Shown here piece by piece: positions 1-9,302 of a stretch of 64,000 nt of DNA (its first letter is position 1; every line of letters starts with the position of its first letter). The position numbers and the translations under genes are program-made. The DNA is from an uncultured Bdellovibrionales bacterium. Its GTDB lineage: Bacteria; Bdellovibrionota; Bdellovibrionia; Bdellovibrionales; UBA1609. The stretch spans positions 1 through 64,000 of the forward strand of contig CAILEP010000031.1 in NCBI GenBank assembly GCA_903833275.1, written 5' to 3'. The notes under the pieces were generated by a model. It was given only the letters and a program-made list of their open reading frames with translations. It searched no databases and was not told where the DNA came from.

Positions 1-215
1 AGCTCATAAGGGCTACATTAAGTGTTTGTTTAAACCTGGTAGAAGGTTCGGCGAGGCCAACACAAAAAGATCGTCGAAGATTTTTCTATACGGCTTTGTC
101 GTCATTGCGAGAGGTGCAAGCCCTAATTGATTTACACGAACTCGATGGTTTGGATTTCGCGGCCGATATGCTAGGGGCCCATGTTTACAAATTGATTATG
201 GCGGTAAAGACGTGA
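1..215 (+). CDS. Four-helix bundle protein (23S rRNA IVS type), 3' part only
   Basis: The reading frame is open from base 3 to a TGA at 213-215 and has no start inside the window, so the 5' end lies upstream. The translated tail has LVEGSARPTQKDRRRFFYTA followed by LSSLREVQALIDL. This matches the core signature of the small four-helix-bundle family first seen in 23S rRNA intervening sequences: an EGS(A/G)R turn, a K/RDRxRFxxxALxSLxE helix and a QALIDLA-like helix. Family members are about 120 aa and often stand alone; no catalytic activity is established. Only about 70 residues are visible here and no rRNA flanks them. The identification rests on these motifs. Confidence 0.75.
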   Translation, partial: LIRATLSVCLNLVEGSARPTQKDRRRFFYTALSSLREVQALIDLHELDGLDFAADMLGAHVYKLIMAVKT

Positions 216-408
216 TGCCGCCGGGTCTCGGCCCCTGTGGCTGGTTTCAGCAACTGCCCCGCTTCTGTGGGCTGCCGTCTGTGGACTGAAACTGCTATTA
301 TCCCCAAATACCCCACTAAAAGAAGAAAGAACTCGGCCAGCGTCCCATTGGTACGGTCGAGCCCTAACCTGGGCTTTATCTTTTCTCAAAAAGGTCGTAA
401 AAAGTATT

Positions 409-2662
409 ATGAAAACAAATCAATTCAAAAAACTTTGGTTCAGACTAACTATCTTGATTTCAGCCGCCGTGACGTTAACTCACTGCCAGACCACTTCCGT
501 CGCAAAGGTTTCAGGGGAGTCAGAAGGCAGGCGTTGTTACGCGAGTGACTCATCCGATTTGGGCCAAGATTCAAACACACAAAAAGACAACAAGGAATGC
601 GTGAAAACTCTTAGCGAAGCCGGCAGCGGCGCAGGTAGCGATACTGATAATTTTTATCTCGAAGAAGTTCGCGGCGAAAAGGCATTGCAGTGGGTTGACC
701 TTCATAACAAGGGCAGTTTACCCAAATTCGAAAATGACCCGAGCTACAGCGAACTCAAGAGCAAGATTCTCAAAATATTAGATGACCCCAATAAACTTAT
801 TAATGTTGGTTTCTCAGGTGACTATGCCTATAATTTTTGGCAAGACGCTAAAAATATCCGCGGCGTTTGGCGCCGCACCCCGATTGCAGACTATCTTCGG
901 GGCGAACGCAATTGGCAGGTTCTACTTGATATTGACGAATTGGCCAAAAAAGAAAATAAAAATTGGGTTTACGCGCAAGCCTCGATCTTTAAAGAGCACG
1001 CGCTTATAAGTCTCTCTGATGGTGGCAAAGACGCCCATGTTGTTCGTGAGTTTGACCTCATTTCAAAGTCGTTTTTGGTAGATGGGTTTATTTTGCCAGA
1101 GGGCAAACATCGCACCACTTGGATTAACGAAAACGAATTGTTTCTAGGTCTGGCGCTCGGTGAAAACGAACTCACCGACTCGGGCTACCCGAGGCAATTG
1201 CGAATTTGGCGGCGCGGTGAGAGGCCTGCTGCCGCCAAGGTGGTCTTTTCAGGTGACAAGAAAGATGTTTCAATCGAGGGTTCGGTTACGCGTGACGAAG
1301 AGTATGGCCCCGCTCGTTACCGGCTCGCCTCACGAGCGCTCGATTTTTTTTCATAGCGAAAATTTTCTATTACGAGAGGACGGCTCAACCGCAAAATTGA
1401 ATTTGCCGACCGACGCCGGGGTCGAAATTGACAAAGATCAGATCTTTGTGACGCTTAAGTCAGACTGGCAAGTGGGCGCGACTAGCTACAAAGTGGGCAC
1501 GTTACTCAGGCTGGGTGTAGAGGATGTGGTGAAGGGGGCGTCAGCCGCCGAAGTTGTTTTTGCGCCAACTAAGACACAGTTTTTACAAGAGCAGCATTAC
1601 CATAAGGGCCGCGTATTTTTGGCACTTTCAGACGACGTAACAAGTAAAGTTGTCGAGGTCGTACGCAGGCAGGGTCAATCTGGCGCCGAATGGCAGCAGA
1701 CTAAAATTCAACTGCCAGAAAACAGTTCCATTCACATGATGGGCTATTCTCGGCGAAATGAAATTTTAATTTTTTCGAGCGAGAATTTTTTAAATTCAAA
1801 AACAATTTTCAATTTCGACTTGAAGGCCAAAACGGTTAAGCAAATTGACCAGGCCCCAAGCTACTTCGATGCGAGCCCCTTTTCGGTCAAACAAAATTTC
1901 ACCGAAAGCAAAGACGGCACGCGCGTCCCGTACTATGTTATTTATAAAAAAGGCATAAAATTTGACGGCAGAAACCCGACGGTTATCACGGCCTATGGGG
2001 GTTTTGAAATCAGTGAGACGCCTTATTACTCTGGGGTTATTGGCAATGCGTGGCTGAATAACGGCGGGGTTTGGATCGTCGCAAATATTCGCGGCGGCGG
2101 CGAATACGGCCCGGCTTGGCACACGGCCGCTTTGAAAGAGCATCGTCAGCGCGCCTTTGATGATTTTTTCGCGGTGGCCGAAGATGTTAATCGTAAAAAA
2201 ATATCATCCCCAGCCCATATGGGTGCAGTGGGTGGTTCGAATGGCGGCCTCTTGATGGGCGTCGCGCTCACTCAGCGGCCAGATCTTTACAATGCGATCG
2301 CAATTCAGGTGCCGCTGCTCGATATGCTTCGTTTTAATAAACTCTTGGCCGGTGCTAGCTGGATGGGTGAGTACGGTAACCCTGATGACCCCAACGACCG
2401 CAAGTATATTGAGGCCTATTCGCTTTATCAAAACGTAAAGGCTGGCATGAAGTACCCCGAGGTCTTTTTTATGACTTCTACTGCCGACGATCGCGTTCAC
2501 CCAGGGCACGCAAGGCGCACCGCCGCTAAAATGGAATCCCTCGGCTACCCCTTCTATTATTACGAGAACACCGAAGGCGGCCACGGCGGTTCGGCGAACA
2601 ATGCTCAAAGGGCGAAATGGTCGGCCCTCGAATTTGTTTATTTTTGGCAGAAATTGAAGTGA
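409..2662 (+). pseudogene. Prolyl oligopeptidase family (S9A) lipoprotein, split by a frameshift
   Basis: Two overlapping frames encode one protein. Frame 1 (409-1356) starts with a lipoprotein signal (lipobox LTHC, Cys26) and the beginning of the S9A beta-propeller, then stops at TAG 1354-1356. The +1 frame continues the propeller (ENFLLREDG...) and carries the alpha/beta-hydrolase domain: nucleophile in GGSNGG (Ser codon 2237-2239), Asp in ADDRV (2486-2491) and His in GGHGG (2582-2584), so the catalytic triad is intact. The switch is at a run of eight T (1344-1351). Removing one T gives a continuous 750-aa protein with a normal family junction (LDFFHSENF). The enzyme would cleave after proline in peptides at the envelope. 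This may be a true frameshift, homopolymer slippage, or a sequencing error; the downstream frame shows no other decay. Confidence 0.85.
1344..1351 (+). other. T8 homopolymer at the frameshift of the S9A peptidase
   Basis: Eight consecutive T residues lie exactly where the two halves of the prolyl oligopeptidase gene change frame. Seven T would restore the frame. Such a run is prone to replication or transcriptional slippage and to read errors. Confidence 0.8.
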
Positions 2663-2866
2663 GAATTGCCCCGGTTAATTGATTGGCAACCTTGGGGCTG
2701 TTAATTTCAAATTTCTGTCTCAATCTGAGACAGAATCTCAATTAGATCCGCAGAATTCTTTGTTAATTTTTAAATTTCAAATAAAATGATAAACTTTTAT
2801 TAGGCCGTTATCTCTTGTTTAGTTCATCAAACGATGAATCTCGTTATTAATGCGGGAGGGGTAACT

Positions 2867-3832
2867 GTGCGTCTAAATAAATCTAAATTCATAATGGGTT
2901 TCACACTTATCGAAATGATGGTGGTTGTCGGCATCACTTCGATTTTGGGTACCGTGTTCTCAACATTGATTTCGCAAATGTTTTCGCAACAGGCCAACTT
3001 AACTGAAAGTATGGAGGCGCTCGATATTAAAAGCGGCCTCATGCGAATGTTAAACAACTCGCAAACCTGTACTGACAATCTGAAGCCTGGGGTGAGCATA
3101 AACCCTTTGGCACCCCCGCCAGCGAGTATTAGCCTTCAATCGCTCGACTATTACGATAGTAATGGTGTGAAACAGAATAATTTTGTCGCTGTTGGGCAAG
3201 CTGTTGCCGGCGCCAGCCGACTGAAAGTCGGCGCGATATCGCTGGTAAACATCAATCGCATTCAGCCACAATCTTATTCGGCCGACCTACATATTGTTTT
3301 TGATGTCCCACCCGGCTTGGTGAGGCCGAAGGATGCCACCATCACGAACCTTCAATTGACGACTCAAATATTGGCCGGGTCAGAAAAAATTCAGGACTGC
3401 AGTAGCAGCTCGACCTCGGGCGGTAGCTACAATTACACCTTCGCGGGGATTCAAGACACGGGCAATGTACTAATCTCGTTCGCGGCTGTTAGTAATTTTA
3501 TGATTAACAATCAGTTTCATGGCGACACAGGCTGGTGGTGTGCAAACTCTCAGGGCTTCTATTCGTCACCGACGATGACCCCACCGCCCCCGACTTCAAT
3601 TTGCCCATTTCGATTTTGCGGGCCGGCCAGTCGCGGCCCGGCGAGCTCGACACCTTGGGCCCCGCCTCAGACTTTGCAGTTTCCGAAAGGCACTCCAGGC
3701 TTTATTGCTGCAGACCCGCTGCGAATTGTGCAGCACATTTACCCAGGTGGCGGCAACGGCACATGGACTTGCTCGCAACATAACGACACGGCCCGATACA
3801 TTCTACTCGTTTACAATCGGGACCCGGGATGA
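2867..3832 (+). CDS. Prepilin-type N-terminal methylation domain protein (pseudopilin-like)
   Basis: The N-terminus after a short basic leader is G|FTLIEMMVVVGITSI, the type IV prepilin/pseudopilin cleavage and methylation motif with Glu at +5 and a long hydrophobic helix. A GTG start is chosen because GGGAGGGG lies 5 nt upstream and yields an 11-residue leader (MRLNKSKFIMG); an ATG at 2834 in the same frame lacks such a site. The roughly 300-aa mature part is Ser/Pro/Gly-rich with several cysteines and has no recognised domain. It would be processed by a PilD-type peptidase and act in a type II secretion or type IV pilus-like apparatus. It overlaps the next gene by 4 nt (ATGA), suggesting coupled translation. 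Confidence 0.8.
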   Translation: MRLNKSKFIMGFTLIEMMVVVGITSILGTVFSTLISQMFSQQANLTESMEALDIKSGLMRMLNNSQTCTDNLKPGVSINPLAPPPASISLQSLDYYDSNGVKQNNFVAVGQAVAGASRLKVGAISLVNINRIQPQSYSADLHIVFDVPPGLVRPKDATITNLQLTTQILAGSEKIQDCSSSSTSGGSYNYTFAGIQDTGNVLISFAAVSNFMINNQFHGDTGWWCANSQGFYSSPTMTPPPPTSICPFRFCGPASRGPASSTPWAPPQTLQFPKGTPGFIAADPLRIVQHIYPGGGNGTWTCSQHNDTARYILLVYNRDPG

Positions 3833-4464
3833 AAATAGAATACTGGATAATTGCAGGCAGCGTAGTGCTCGTGAGTGCGTTTGGTTATCATAGGTTGACC
3901 TCTAAATCGAGGCGTAGTAGAGTGGCTGTGGTTGCGCCTCACCTTCAAGAACCGGCTCAGGTTGAAGTCGCAGTGGCACCGTTGCCTATTACAAAGTCAA
4001 TTGAGCCGGCGCGACTAAACAAATTTGGTTCAGATGAATTTCGGGCTATTGCCTCAGCCGAACCTGCGAAATTGAGTGCTAGCGATCAGGCTGTGCTCAA
4101 TAGGGCTAATTTCGAATTCGAAAGTCAGAAGAGAAACGCAGAGCGCGGTGGCAAAATCGACTTTGAGCCGGGCACTGCCGAAGACGCCCACTATAAATCC
4201 ATACTAGGTCAATTCGGTAACGATCGGCCGGCAGAAGTCTCGGCTGCTCTTCTTGTGGCCTTTACCTCAGATGCTCCAAGTGATGACATCATTAGCCTAG
4301 GCCAAGAGTTTTCAAAAATCAGTCGCGAGCAGCCCGAGCGCGCCCGGCAACTCATTGAAAAACTAAAGGCTGTTAATAGCCCTGATTTCTCAAAAGAAAA
4401 AATCACCGAACTAATAAGCAAGATAAAAGGTACGCCGTCACTTTTTGCACTTTCGTCCGGCTAG
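3829..4464 (+). CDS. Hypothetical membrane-anchored protein coupled to the pilin-like gene
   Basis: The ATG overlaps the stop of the pseudopilin-like gene (ATGA). The 211-aa product has one N-terminal hydrophobic segment (WIIAGSVVLVSAFGY), then basic residues and a long hydrophilic, Glu/Lys/Ala-rich, probably helical region, so it is likely a bitopic inner-membrane protein with a periplasmic tail. No family is recognised. The last residues (KGTPSLFALSSG) are encoded by a degenerate copy of the family-A intergenic repeat (4429-4447), so the native C-terminus may have been replaced. Its position suggests a role with the pilin-like protein, but that is inference. Confidence 0.65.
   Translation: MKIEYWIIAGSVVLVSAFGYHRLTSKSRRSRVAVVAPHLQEPAQVEVAVAPLPITKSIEPARLNKFGSDEFRAIASAEPAKLSASDQAVLNRANFEFESQKRNAERGGKIDFEPGTAEDAHYKSILGQFGNDRPAEVSAALLVAFTSDAPSDDIISLGQEFSKISREQPERARQLIEKLKAVNSPDFSKEKITELISKIKGTPSLFALSSG
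4429..4447 (+). repeat. Family-A repeat, degenerate copy inside a gene end
   Basis: GGTACGCCGTCACTTTTTG resembles the family-A consensus GGTACGGCATTACTTTTCGT seen further on. Preceded by AAAA and situated in the last 12 codons of the upstream gene. Confidence 0.5.
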
Positions 4465-4564
4465 TGTTCCTCTCCCTGCGCAATCAATAAGATTGATTCT
4501 CGAAAAATTGTATGCCTACAATTCGAGTGACTAAATATTTCATTTAGAAATTTTTTGGAGTTCG

Positions 4565-5110
4565 GTGATAAAACAAGGTTTCAGCGTCGGGCTGATTTTT
4601 TTTCTCGCAAGTATTGCGCGCGCGGATGCGGGTAGCGTGCCGATGTTGATTCGAGCTGCAATGGCGGGTGATGCTGCCCAAGTTAAAGCTCTAGTTGAAC
4701 AGGGTGTTGACCCCAATTCTCCGAATGAAAAAGGTCTGACGCCGCTGATGATCGCCTCGGTCACCGGCAAGGTTGAGATCGTCAAATATCTTATCGAGAA
4801 AAAGGTAGACCTAAATGCCAAAGACGAAAAGGGCCTGACGGCGCTTATCGCCGCGGCCACTCGTGGCAATACGGCGGTGGTTGTCGCACTTTTGAGCGCT
4901 GGCGCTGACGTAAACGCAAAATCAACCCAAGGGGTTACAGCGCTCGGGGCAGCCGCCGTCGGTGGGCATCTCGAAGTCGCAAAGGCGCTTGTTAAAGGTG
5001 GGGCTGATTTAAAAATTAAAGCAATCAATGGCATGACCCCGCTCGGGCTTGCCTCGATTGGTAACAAAGCCGATGTCGTCGATTTTCTTAAAGCATCAGG
5101 CGGCGAATAA
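4565..5110 (+). CDS. Periplasmic ankyrin-repeat protein
   Basis: The product starts at GTG with GGAG four bases upstream. It has an N-terminal signal peptide ending near IARA|DAG, then about five ankyrin repeats filling the rest of its 181 aa. The repeats show the usual GxTPLxxAxxxGxxxxVxxLLxxGADxNxK pattern (for example KGLTALIAAATRGNTAVVVA and AGADVNAKSTQGVTAL). Ankyrin repeats bind other proteins; exported forms of this size are common near peroxide or envelope functions, but the partner here is unknown. The gene lies alone between the pilin-like pair and the TonB receptor, all on the same strand, with about 100 nt on each side. Confidence 0.85.
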   Translation: MIKQGFSVGLIFFLASIARADAGSVPMLIRAAMAGDAAQVKALVEQGVDPNSPNEKGLTPLMIASVTGKVEIVKYLIEKKVDLNAKDEKGLTALIAAATRGNTAVVVALLSAGADVNAKSTQGVTALGAAAVGGHLEVAKALVKGGADLKIKAINGMTPLGLASIGNKADVVDFLKASGGE

Positions 5111-5128
5111 ACCGAAGCCCCAATGGTC

Positions 5129-5157
5129 TTGACATTTTGCCTACAGAGATTTCTGAT
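5129..5157 (+). promoter_or_regulatory. Possible sigma70-type promoter before the TonB-dependent receptor
   Basis: TTGACA at 5129-5134 and TCTGAT at 5152-5157 (four of six bases match TATAAT), spacer 17 nt. It lies about 60 nt before the receptor start. Only the -35 box is strong. Confidence 0.35.
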
Positions 5158-5214
5158 TGACCAGAACGCACTCAATTCAAATTTTTTGATTACTATGCAT
5201 CGTGGGAGACAACA

Positions 5215-7230
5215 ATGAGATCTATTCTTTCGGCCCTTCTATTGGCCGGCGCTTTTTTATTTTCGGTGACTTCACATGCGGCTGGGGTGGCGGATAGCGC
5301 AGATTCGGCAGAAGATTATAAAAAAATCTCACTCGATGACATTCTCAATATAGAAATGACGGTGGCCTCGGGCTCAACGGCAAAGTCGCTGACTCAGCGC
5401 GAATCGCCAGCGGCGGTGTCGGTTATTACTGATGACGACATTCGCAAAAGCGGCGCGCGCGATCTTGTTGAGGTTCTGAAGCTTATACCTGGTTTTGATG
5501 TTCAGTACGGCGCCGATAACTCGGGCACAGTGACCCCAAGTCTTCGCGGGTTAAAAGCCGGCGAAGGCAAAATGCTTCTTCAGGTAAATGGTTTTAATTT
5601 TGTCGATCTTAGCTATACCAATGTTCAGGTATTCAATCGCTTTCCGATCGATCAGGTTAAAAAAATCGAAATCATTCGTGGCCCCGGTTCGGCGCTTTAC
5701 GGCGGCAACGCTGAGCTGGCAGTGGTAAATATTATTTTGAAAGACGGCTCTGATTTTAATGGCTATCAAGTTGACGGTATATATAGCCAATTGCAACACA
5801 CCACCGGCCGCGAAGATATCGGCCTCGGTTACGGCTATCGTATCGCCGGCAATGATTTGGCTGTTAACACTTATTTCGGCGACGCGAAATTAAGTGACAA
5901 GAATTTCACTGACGAAGCGGGGCAGACTTACCGATACGATCAAAACACTGGTTACTCGACAAAATTTATCAACGTCAATAACACCAATGGCAATTTGACT
6001 ACGCGATTTCTTTATTCGCAGTACACATCGAAAAGCACAGACAATTACTATGGCCCGATACCGGGCCCCTATGACATTCGGTTCACTAACTTGGCCGCAA
6101 GCACAAGTTATGATTGGAAGGTTAATAGTAAACTTACGATCACTCCGCAATTTGATTACAACCGCAACGGCGCTTGGAATGTACCCGAAGAGTGGGTTCG
6201 CTCTTTTGGTTTTTGGAACGAAGACACCTTTCAGCGATCGCGCGGATTGGTTACGGGTTTCTACAAGATCAATGATTGGGCTGATTTGTTAGTGGGTCTT
6301 GAGAGCAGTCATTACGACACTCAGTTTCATGATCAGACCACTAACGCCACGACGATTACCCCCGCGACTGACATTAATAATCAACACCTTTATTTTTCGA
6401 CGCTCGGTTTGTTCTTTCAGTCGACGATGAAGTTTGGCCAGGTCAATTTGACTTTGGGCGCAAGACGAGAGACTTCGACGGCCAACAACGAGGCGGCCGT
6501 GGTGCCAAGAATCGGATTAACTTCGGTTCATGATAAATTTCACGTTAAAGCGCTCTGGGGTCAGGCGTTTCGTAACCCTTCTGGCACTCAGTACATCACG
6601 TCTCAAATCCCGAATCTTAAGCCTGAGCTTGCTGATACAAAAGAGCTAGAGTTCGGCTATAAAATTACCCCCGAAATGTACTTAACTTTGAATTTGTTCG
6701 ATATTCTTATTCATCGACCAATTCGCTACGACAACTTGGGTTACAACAATATGCAGCCGTTCGGCTCTCGCGGGGCTGAGTTAGAATGGAAGTATGTGCG
6801 CCCTTGGGGCAATGCGGCTTTCACGTCGTCTTTCTACTCGGCCACGGCGCGCGGTTATGCCCCGCAGGCTTCGACTTTGGATGAAAATGCCTTCATGGGT
6901 ATACCAAGATACAAAGAGACGCTGACGGGCACTTACAACATCAACCGCGATCTCTTCTTGTCACCTTCGTTGATTTACTTGGGTAAGGTTTATTCGCAAG
7001 TGAACAATGCGACAACGGTTGAGCCAGAGAAAGAGCTGAGCTGGACTCTTTTCAATCTTTACCTTCTACACGCCAATTCGTTTGGGGTTAAAAATATGGA
7101 CGTGGGCGTTGGTCTCTACAACGTTTTCGACCAAGATAATTATTACGCGAACACCAATAGCTCGGGTCAGCCGCCACCCTTGCCGGGCCCTGGCCGAGAA
7201 TACGGCGCAAAAGTGTCGTATAAGTTTTGA
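5215..7230 (+). CDS. TonB-dependent outer-membrane receptor
   Basis: The 671-aa protein has a signal peptide (cleavage near SHA|AG), then the short LDDILNIEMTVASGS stretch typical before the plug. The plug domain (about residues 60-180) contains ESPAAVSVITDDDIRKSGA, a PGFDV turn and VKKIEIIRGPGSALYGGNA. A 22-strand beta-barrel rich in alternating aromatic residues follows, ending in a terminal Phe (VSYKF), the outer-membrane assembly signal. Such receptors import siderophores, vitamin B12 or other scarce ligands using TonB energy. No ligand is indicated: no cobalamin-riboswitch-like leader or neighbouring ABC transporter is visible. GGGAG lies 6 nt before the ATG. It is convergent with the next gene. 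Confidence 0.92.
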   Translation: MRSILSALLLAGAFLFSVTSHAAGVADSADSAEDYKKISLDDILNIEMTVASGSTAKSLTQRESPAAVSVITDDDIRKSGARDLVEVLKLIPGFDVQYGADNSGTVTPSLRGLKAGEGKMLLQVNGFNFVDLSYTNVQVFNRFPIDQVKKIEIIRGPGSALYGGNAELAVVNIILKDGSDFNGYQVDGIYSQLQHTTGREDIGLGYGYRIAGNDLAVNTYFGDAKLSDKNFTDEAGQTYRYDQNTGYSTKFINVNNTNGNLTTRFLYSQYTSKSTDNYYGPIPGPYDIRFTNLAASTSYDWKVNSKLTITPQFDYNRNGAWNVPEEWVRSFGFWNEDTFQRSRGLVTGFYKINDWADLLVGLESSHYDTQFHDQTTNATTITPATDINNQHLYFSTLGLFFQSTMKFGQVNLTLGARRETSTANNEAAVVPRIGLTSVHDKFHVKALWGQAFRNPSGTQYITSQIPNLKPELADTKELEFGYKITPEMYLTLNLFDILIHRPIRYDNLGYNNMQPFGSRGAELEWKYVRPWGNAAFTSSFYSATARGYAPQASTLDENAFMGIPRYKETLTGTYNINRDLFLSPSLIYLGKVYSQVNNATTVEPEKELSWTLFNLYLLHANSFGVKNMDVGVGLYNVFDQDNYYANTNSSGQPPPLPGPGREYGAKVSYKF

Positions 7231-7259
7231 GTAAATCAAAGAACTCGAGGCGCGGGCAT

Positions 7260-8699
7260 TTAGAATTCCGCGCCAATTTTTTCGTCAAATAATTTGTAGA
7301 ACTGAACAAGGCTCTTTTTGACACGAGGGTTTTTCATCAGCGAGCGCGTGCTGGCGCTCATCCCGTCTTGCGCCTGAAGTTGCAGAATTGAAAGCGCGAT
7401 CATCCCTTGATTTAAAGAAAGTTGGGCAGGAACTACTTCACCGGCCGAGGGGCCTTCGACGTGAAGACCATCCATAAAACCATGACCGGGGGCATACAAT
7501 CGGTTGGGGCCTGATTCAATCGCTTCGGTCTTTTGTAAAACGCTTTTTAATTTCTCGGGCGTTGAGGTCATTGTCATAAAAATTGCATAGATGTGAACGG
7601 TGCCTGACCAGTTTCGACTTAAATTCGCATCGCTCAAGTCATTATTTTGAATGCTGACCAGGCCCGTAAGACCTGATTTATCTCGATACTCTTCTTTCGA
7701 AACACGACCCGCGGAGTGGCCAGCCGGTAGGGGTAAATCGCGGCGCTCACCCTCGGCGATAATGTAATTTGCATAGTTTTGATACATCGAGCGAAATTGT
7801 TTCGAATAGTTTTCTTCGCCCGCAAATATTTTCGGAAACAACAATTGAAATGCCGACCCATCCCAGAGTCTTAATAGATCACCTTGTTGGGTGCGAACGA
7901 GTTCGATCTTAAGTGCCGACACGGCCCTTTCAAAAAAATACTTATTGTTTTGTTCTTTATGAAATAAACCAAGGGCCGCGCCCACGCTGTAAAGCAGACG
8001 GGCCTCAGAGCCAAAGTTGTCGAAATTGTATTTCTCTTTTCGCCATACGCCACCATCGACATTTTCGAAATGCAAATTGCCGCCGATAAGGCCCGATGGG
8101 CGATCGTAAAAAATCTGAAAGTCCATGCGTTCAAAAAGACGCTTGGCTTGCGCGCCAAATTGAGTGGCTGGGTAATTTTCTTTGATTGTCCAGAGCGCGA
8201 TGGCCAGGTGTAAATTGTCGATCGACGAAACATCGCGGTCTCTTACTGAAGATGTAATATCGGTCGAGTATCGACTGAAAAATAATCCGGAGGGTTGGTG
8301 AAATGGCAGTCGATTGAGGGTGGCCAGAATGCTTTCGATCTCGCCTACGTTACCGATTTCGGCTTGCACGAGAAGGTCGACGGCTATGTTTGTCGGTGAG
8401 GTGTCGGGGTTTAGAACTGAAACTTTAAGTGGCCCGCCGTCTTCTGGCTCTAACCAAATGGTATCGGCCAAAAGTGCGTTGTCACCGCGCATGTTCTCAA
8501 GGCTTTTAAGGGTGTCACTGAGGTAAGGGGTCAGGTAAGCATTTCGTACCAGGGCGCCTTTTAAGGCTTTTTGTGACAATAAAGAGCCGCATCCTGTGGC
8601 GCTATTCTTAGCGAATGCAAAATCAGCGAGAAATAGAACCGAATAGCTGAGACATATCAATGTCGAGAGGCCGAGGCGGGTGATGAGGCGAGTGTTCAT
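7260..8699 (-). CDS. Secreted protein, putative six-hairpin glycosidase-like (DUF3131/GH144-like)
   Basis: The 479-aa protein has a signal peptide (to about ADFAFA). The middle has repeated helix patterns resembling the (alpha/alpha)6 toroid of DUF3131/glucoamylase-like proteins: SSIDNLHLAIALWTIKE (compare the SxVDNxxLAAxL signature), NFGSEARLLYSVGAALGLF, and near the C-terminus SLNQGMIALSILQLQ, where GH144-like proteins have a conserved DQGP segment. A typical catalytic acid pair cannot be assigned by eye. If right, it may act on a glucan in the periplasm or outside. The start is supported by AGGG just upstream. It is divergent from the XRE regulator gene. Confidence 0.5.
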   Translation of the reverse strand: MNTRLITRLGLSTLICLSYSVLFLADFAFAKNSATGCGSLLSQKALKGALVRNAYLTPYLSDTLKSLENMRGDNALLADTIWLEPEDGGPLKVSVLNPDTSPTNIAVDLLVQAEIGNVGEIESILATLNRLPFHQPSGLFFSRYSTDITSSVRDRDVSSIDNLHLAIALWTIKENYPATQFGAQAKRLFERMDFQIFYDRPSGLIGGNLHFENVDGGVWRKEKYNFDNFGSEARLLYSVGAALGLFHKEQNNKYFFERAVSALKIELVRTQQGDLLRLWDGSAFQLLFPKIFAGEENYSKQFRSMYQNYANYIIAEGERRDLPLPAGHSAGRVSKEEYRDKSGLTGLVSIQNNDLSDANLSRNWSGTVHIYAIFMTMTSTPEKLKSVLQKTEAIESGPNRLYAPGHGFMDGLHVEGPSAGEVVPAQLSLNQGMIALSILQLQAQDGMSASTRSLMKNPRVKKSLVQFYKLFDEKIGAEF

Positions 8700-8755
8700 A
8701 CCCTATGTAGAGCAAGATCTGTGCTCAAAAAGCTTTCTTTATTTTTTCTTTACGT

Positions 8756-8771
8756 ACATAGTATATTATGT
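8756..8771. promoter_or_regulatory. Imperfect palindrome, possible operator of the XRE/nucleotidyltransferase pair
   Basis: ACATAGTATATTATGT is palindromic except for one base pair and contains a TATATT box. It lies 13 nt before the preferred GTG start of the XRE gene, where an antitoxin-type repressor would be expected to bind. Confidence 0.4.
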
Positions 8772-8783
8772 TTAATAAAGTAT

Positions 8784-9302
8784 GTGACTAATTTTGAGCT
8801 GGCAATCATTTTGAAAGAGCGCCGCCAAGCGAGGGGCCTTACGCAATCCGAATTGGCTGCGCAGAGCGGGGTTAGCTTGCCCCTTATTCAAATTATAGAG
8901 GCTCAAAGGGGCAACCCTACCCTCGAGGTGCTAGGCAAGATTCTAAAGGCCTTGGGCCTGACGCTGTCGATTTTTTCTCCGCCGGCTAATTGGGGTTATT
9001 TAATTCAATTCGGGCTGCCGCTGACAAATGAGGGCGCTGAAACCAAAAAACGCCAAAGATGGGATGTTGATAAATTCTCTGAAAATTTTAAGGCCGCTAT
9101 TTCGGAGGCTTATGAAGATGGGCCGGGTAACGCTCGTAAACGAGATGCATTAGTTGGTATGCTGCTGGCAATCTCAGAGTATTATCCCAAAAAAACCGAA
9201 GCCATGGGCCTTGGCCCCCTCGCGCGAAAGTACAAATCAGCCGAAGGTCGGCACATTAAATTAAAACGTATCGCGCTCGCGGAGCTTCAGAAATATTTGT
9301 GA
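8784..9302 (+). CDS. XRE-family HTH regulator, probable antitoxin of the nucleotidyltransferase
   Basis: The N-terminal HTH_3 domain (ILKERRQARGLTQSELAAQSGVSLP with following IEAQRGNPTLEVLGKILKALGL) is complete. The remaining ~100 aa are unassigned but helical. The GTG at 8784 is preferred because the HTH begins immediately after it; a GTG at 8721 in the same frame would add 21 hydrophobic residues and would overlap the presumed promoter. The stop overlaps the start of the nucleotidyltransferase gene (GTGA), so the two are translationally coupled. A DNA-binding protein coupled to a small nucleotidyltransferase is the architecture of AbiE/MNT-type toxin-antitoxin modules. It probably represses its own promoter. 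Confidence 0.75.
   Translation: MTNFELAIILKERRQARGLTQSELAAQSGVSLPLIQIIEAQRGNPTLEVLGKILKALGLTLSIFSPPANWGYLIQFGLPLTNEGAETKKRQRWDVDKFSENFKAAISEAYEDGPGNARKRDALVGMLLAISEYYPKKTEAMGLGPLARKYKSAEGRHIKLKRIALAELQKYL

Noticed and set aside
1-215. A 23S rRNA fragment next to the IVS-type protein
   Set aside because: No rRNA-like sequence is seen; the family often occurs away from rRNA.
171-389. Minus-strand 72-aa frame near the window start
   Set aside because: It overlaps the clearer four-helix-bundle frame and has no family features or ribosome-binding site.
1160-1353. ATG at 1160 as a genuine start of a separate hydrolase gene
   Set aside because: The residues before the T8 run in that frame do not resemble the S9A propeller, while the other frame does; one broken gene explains both.
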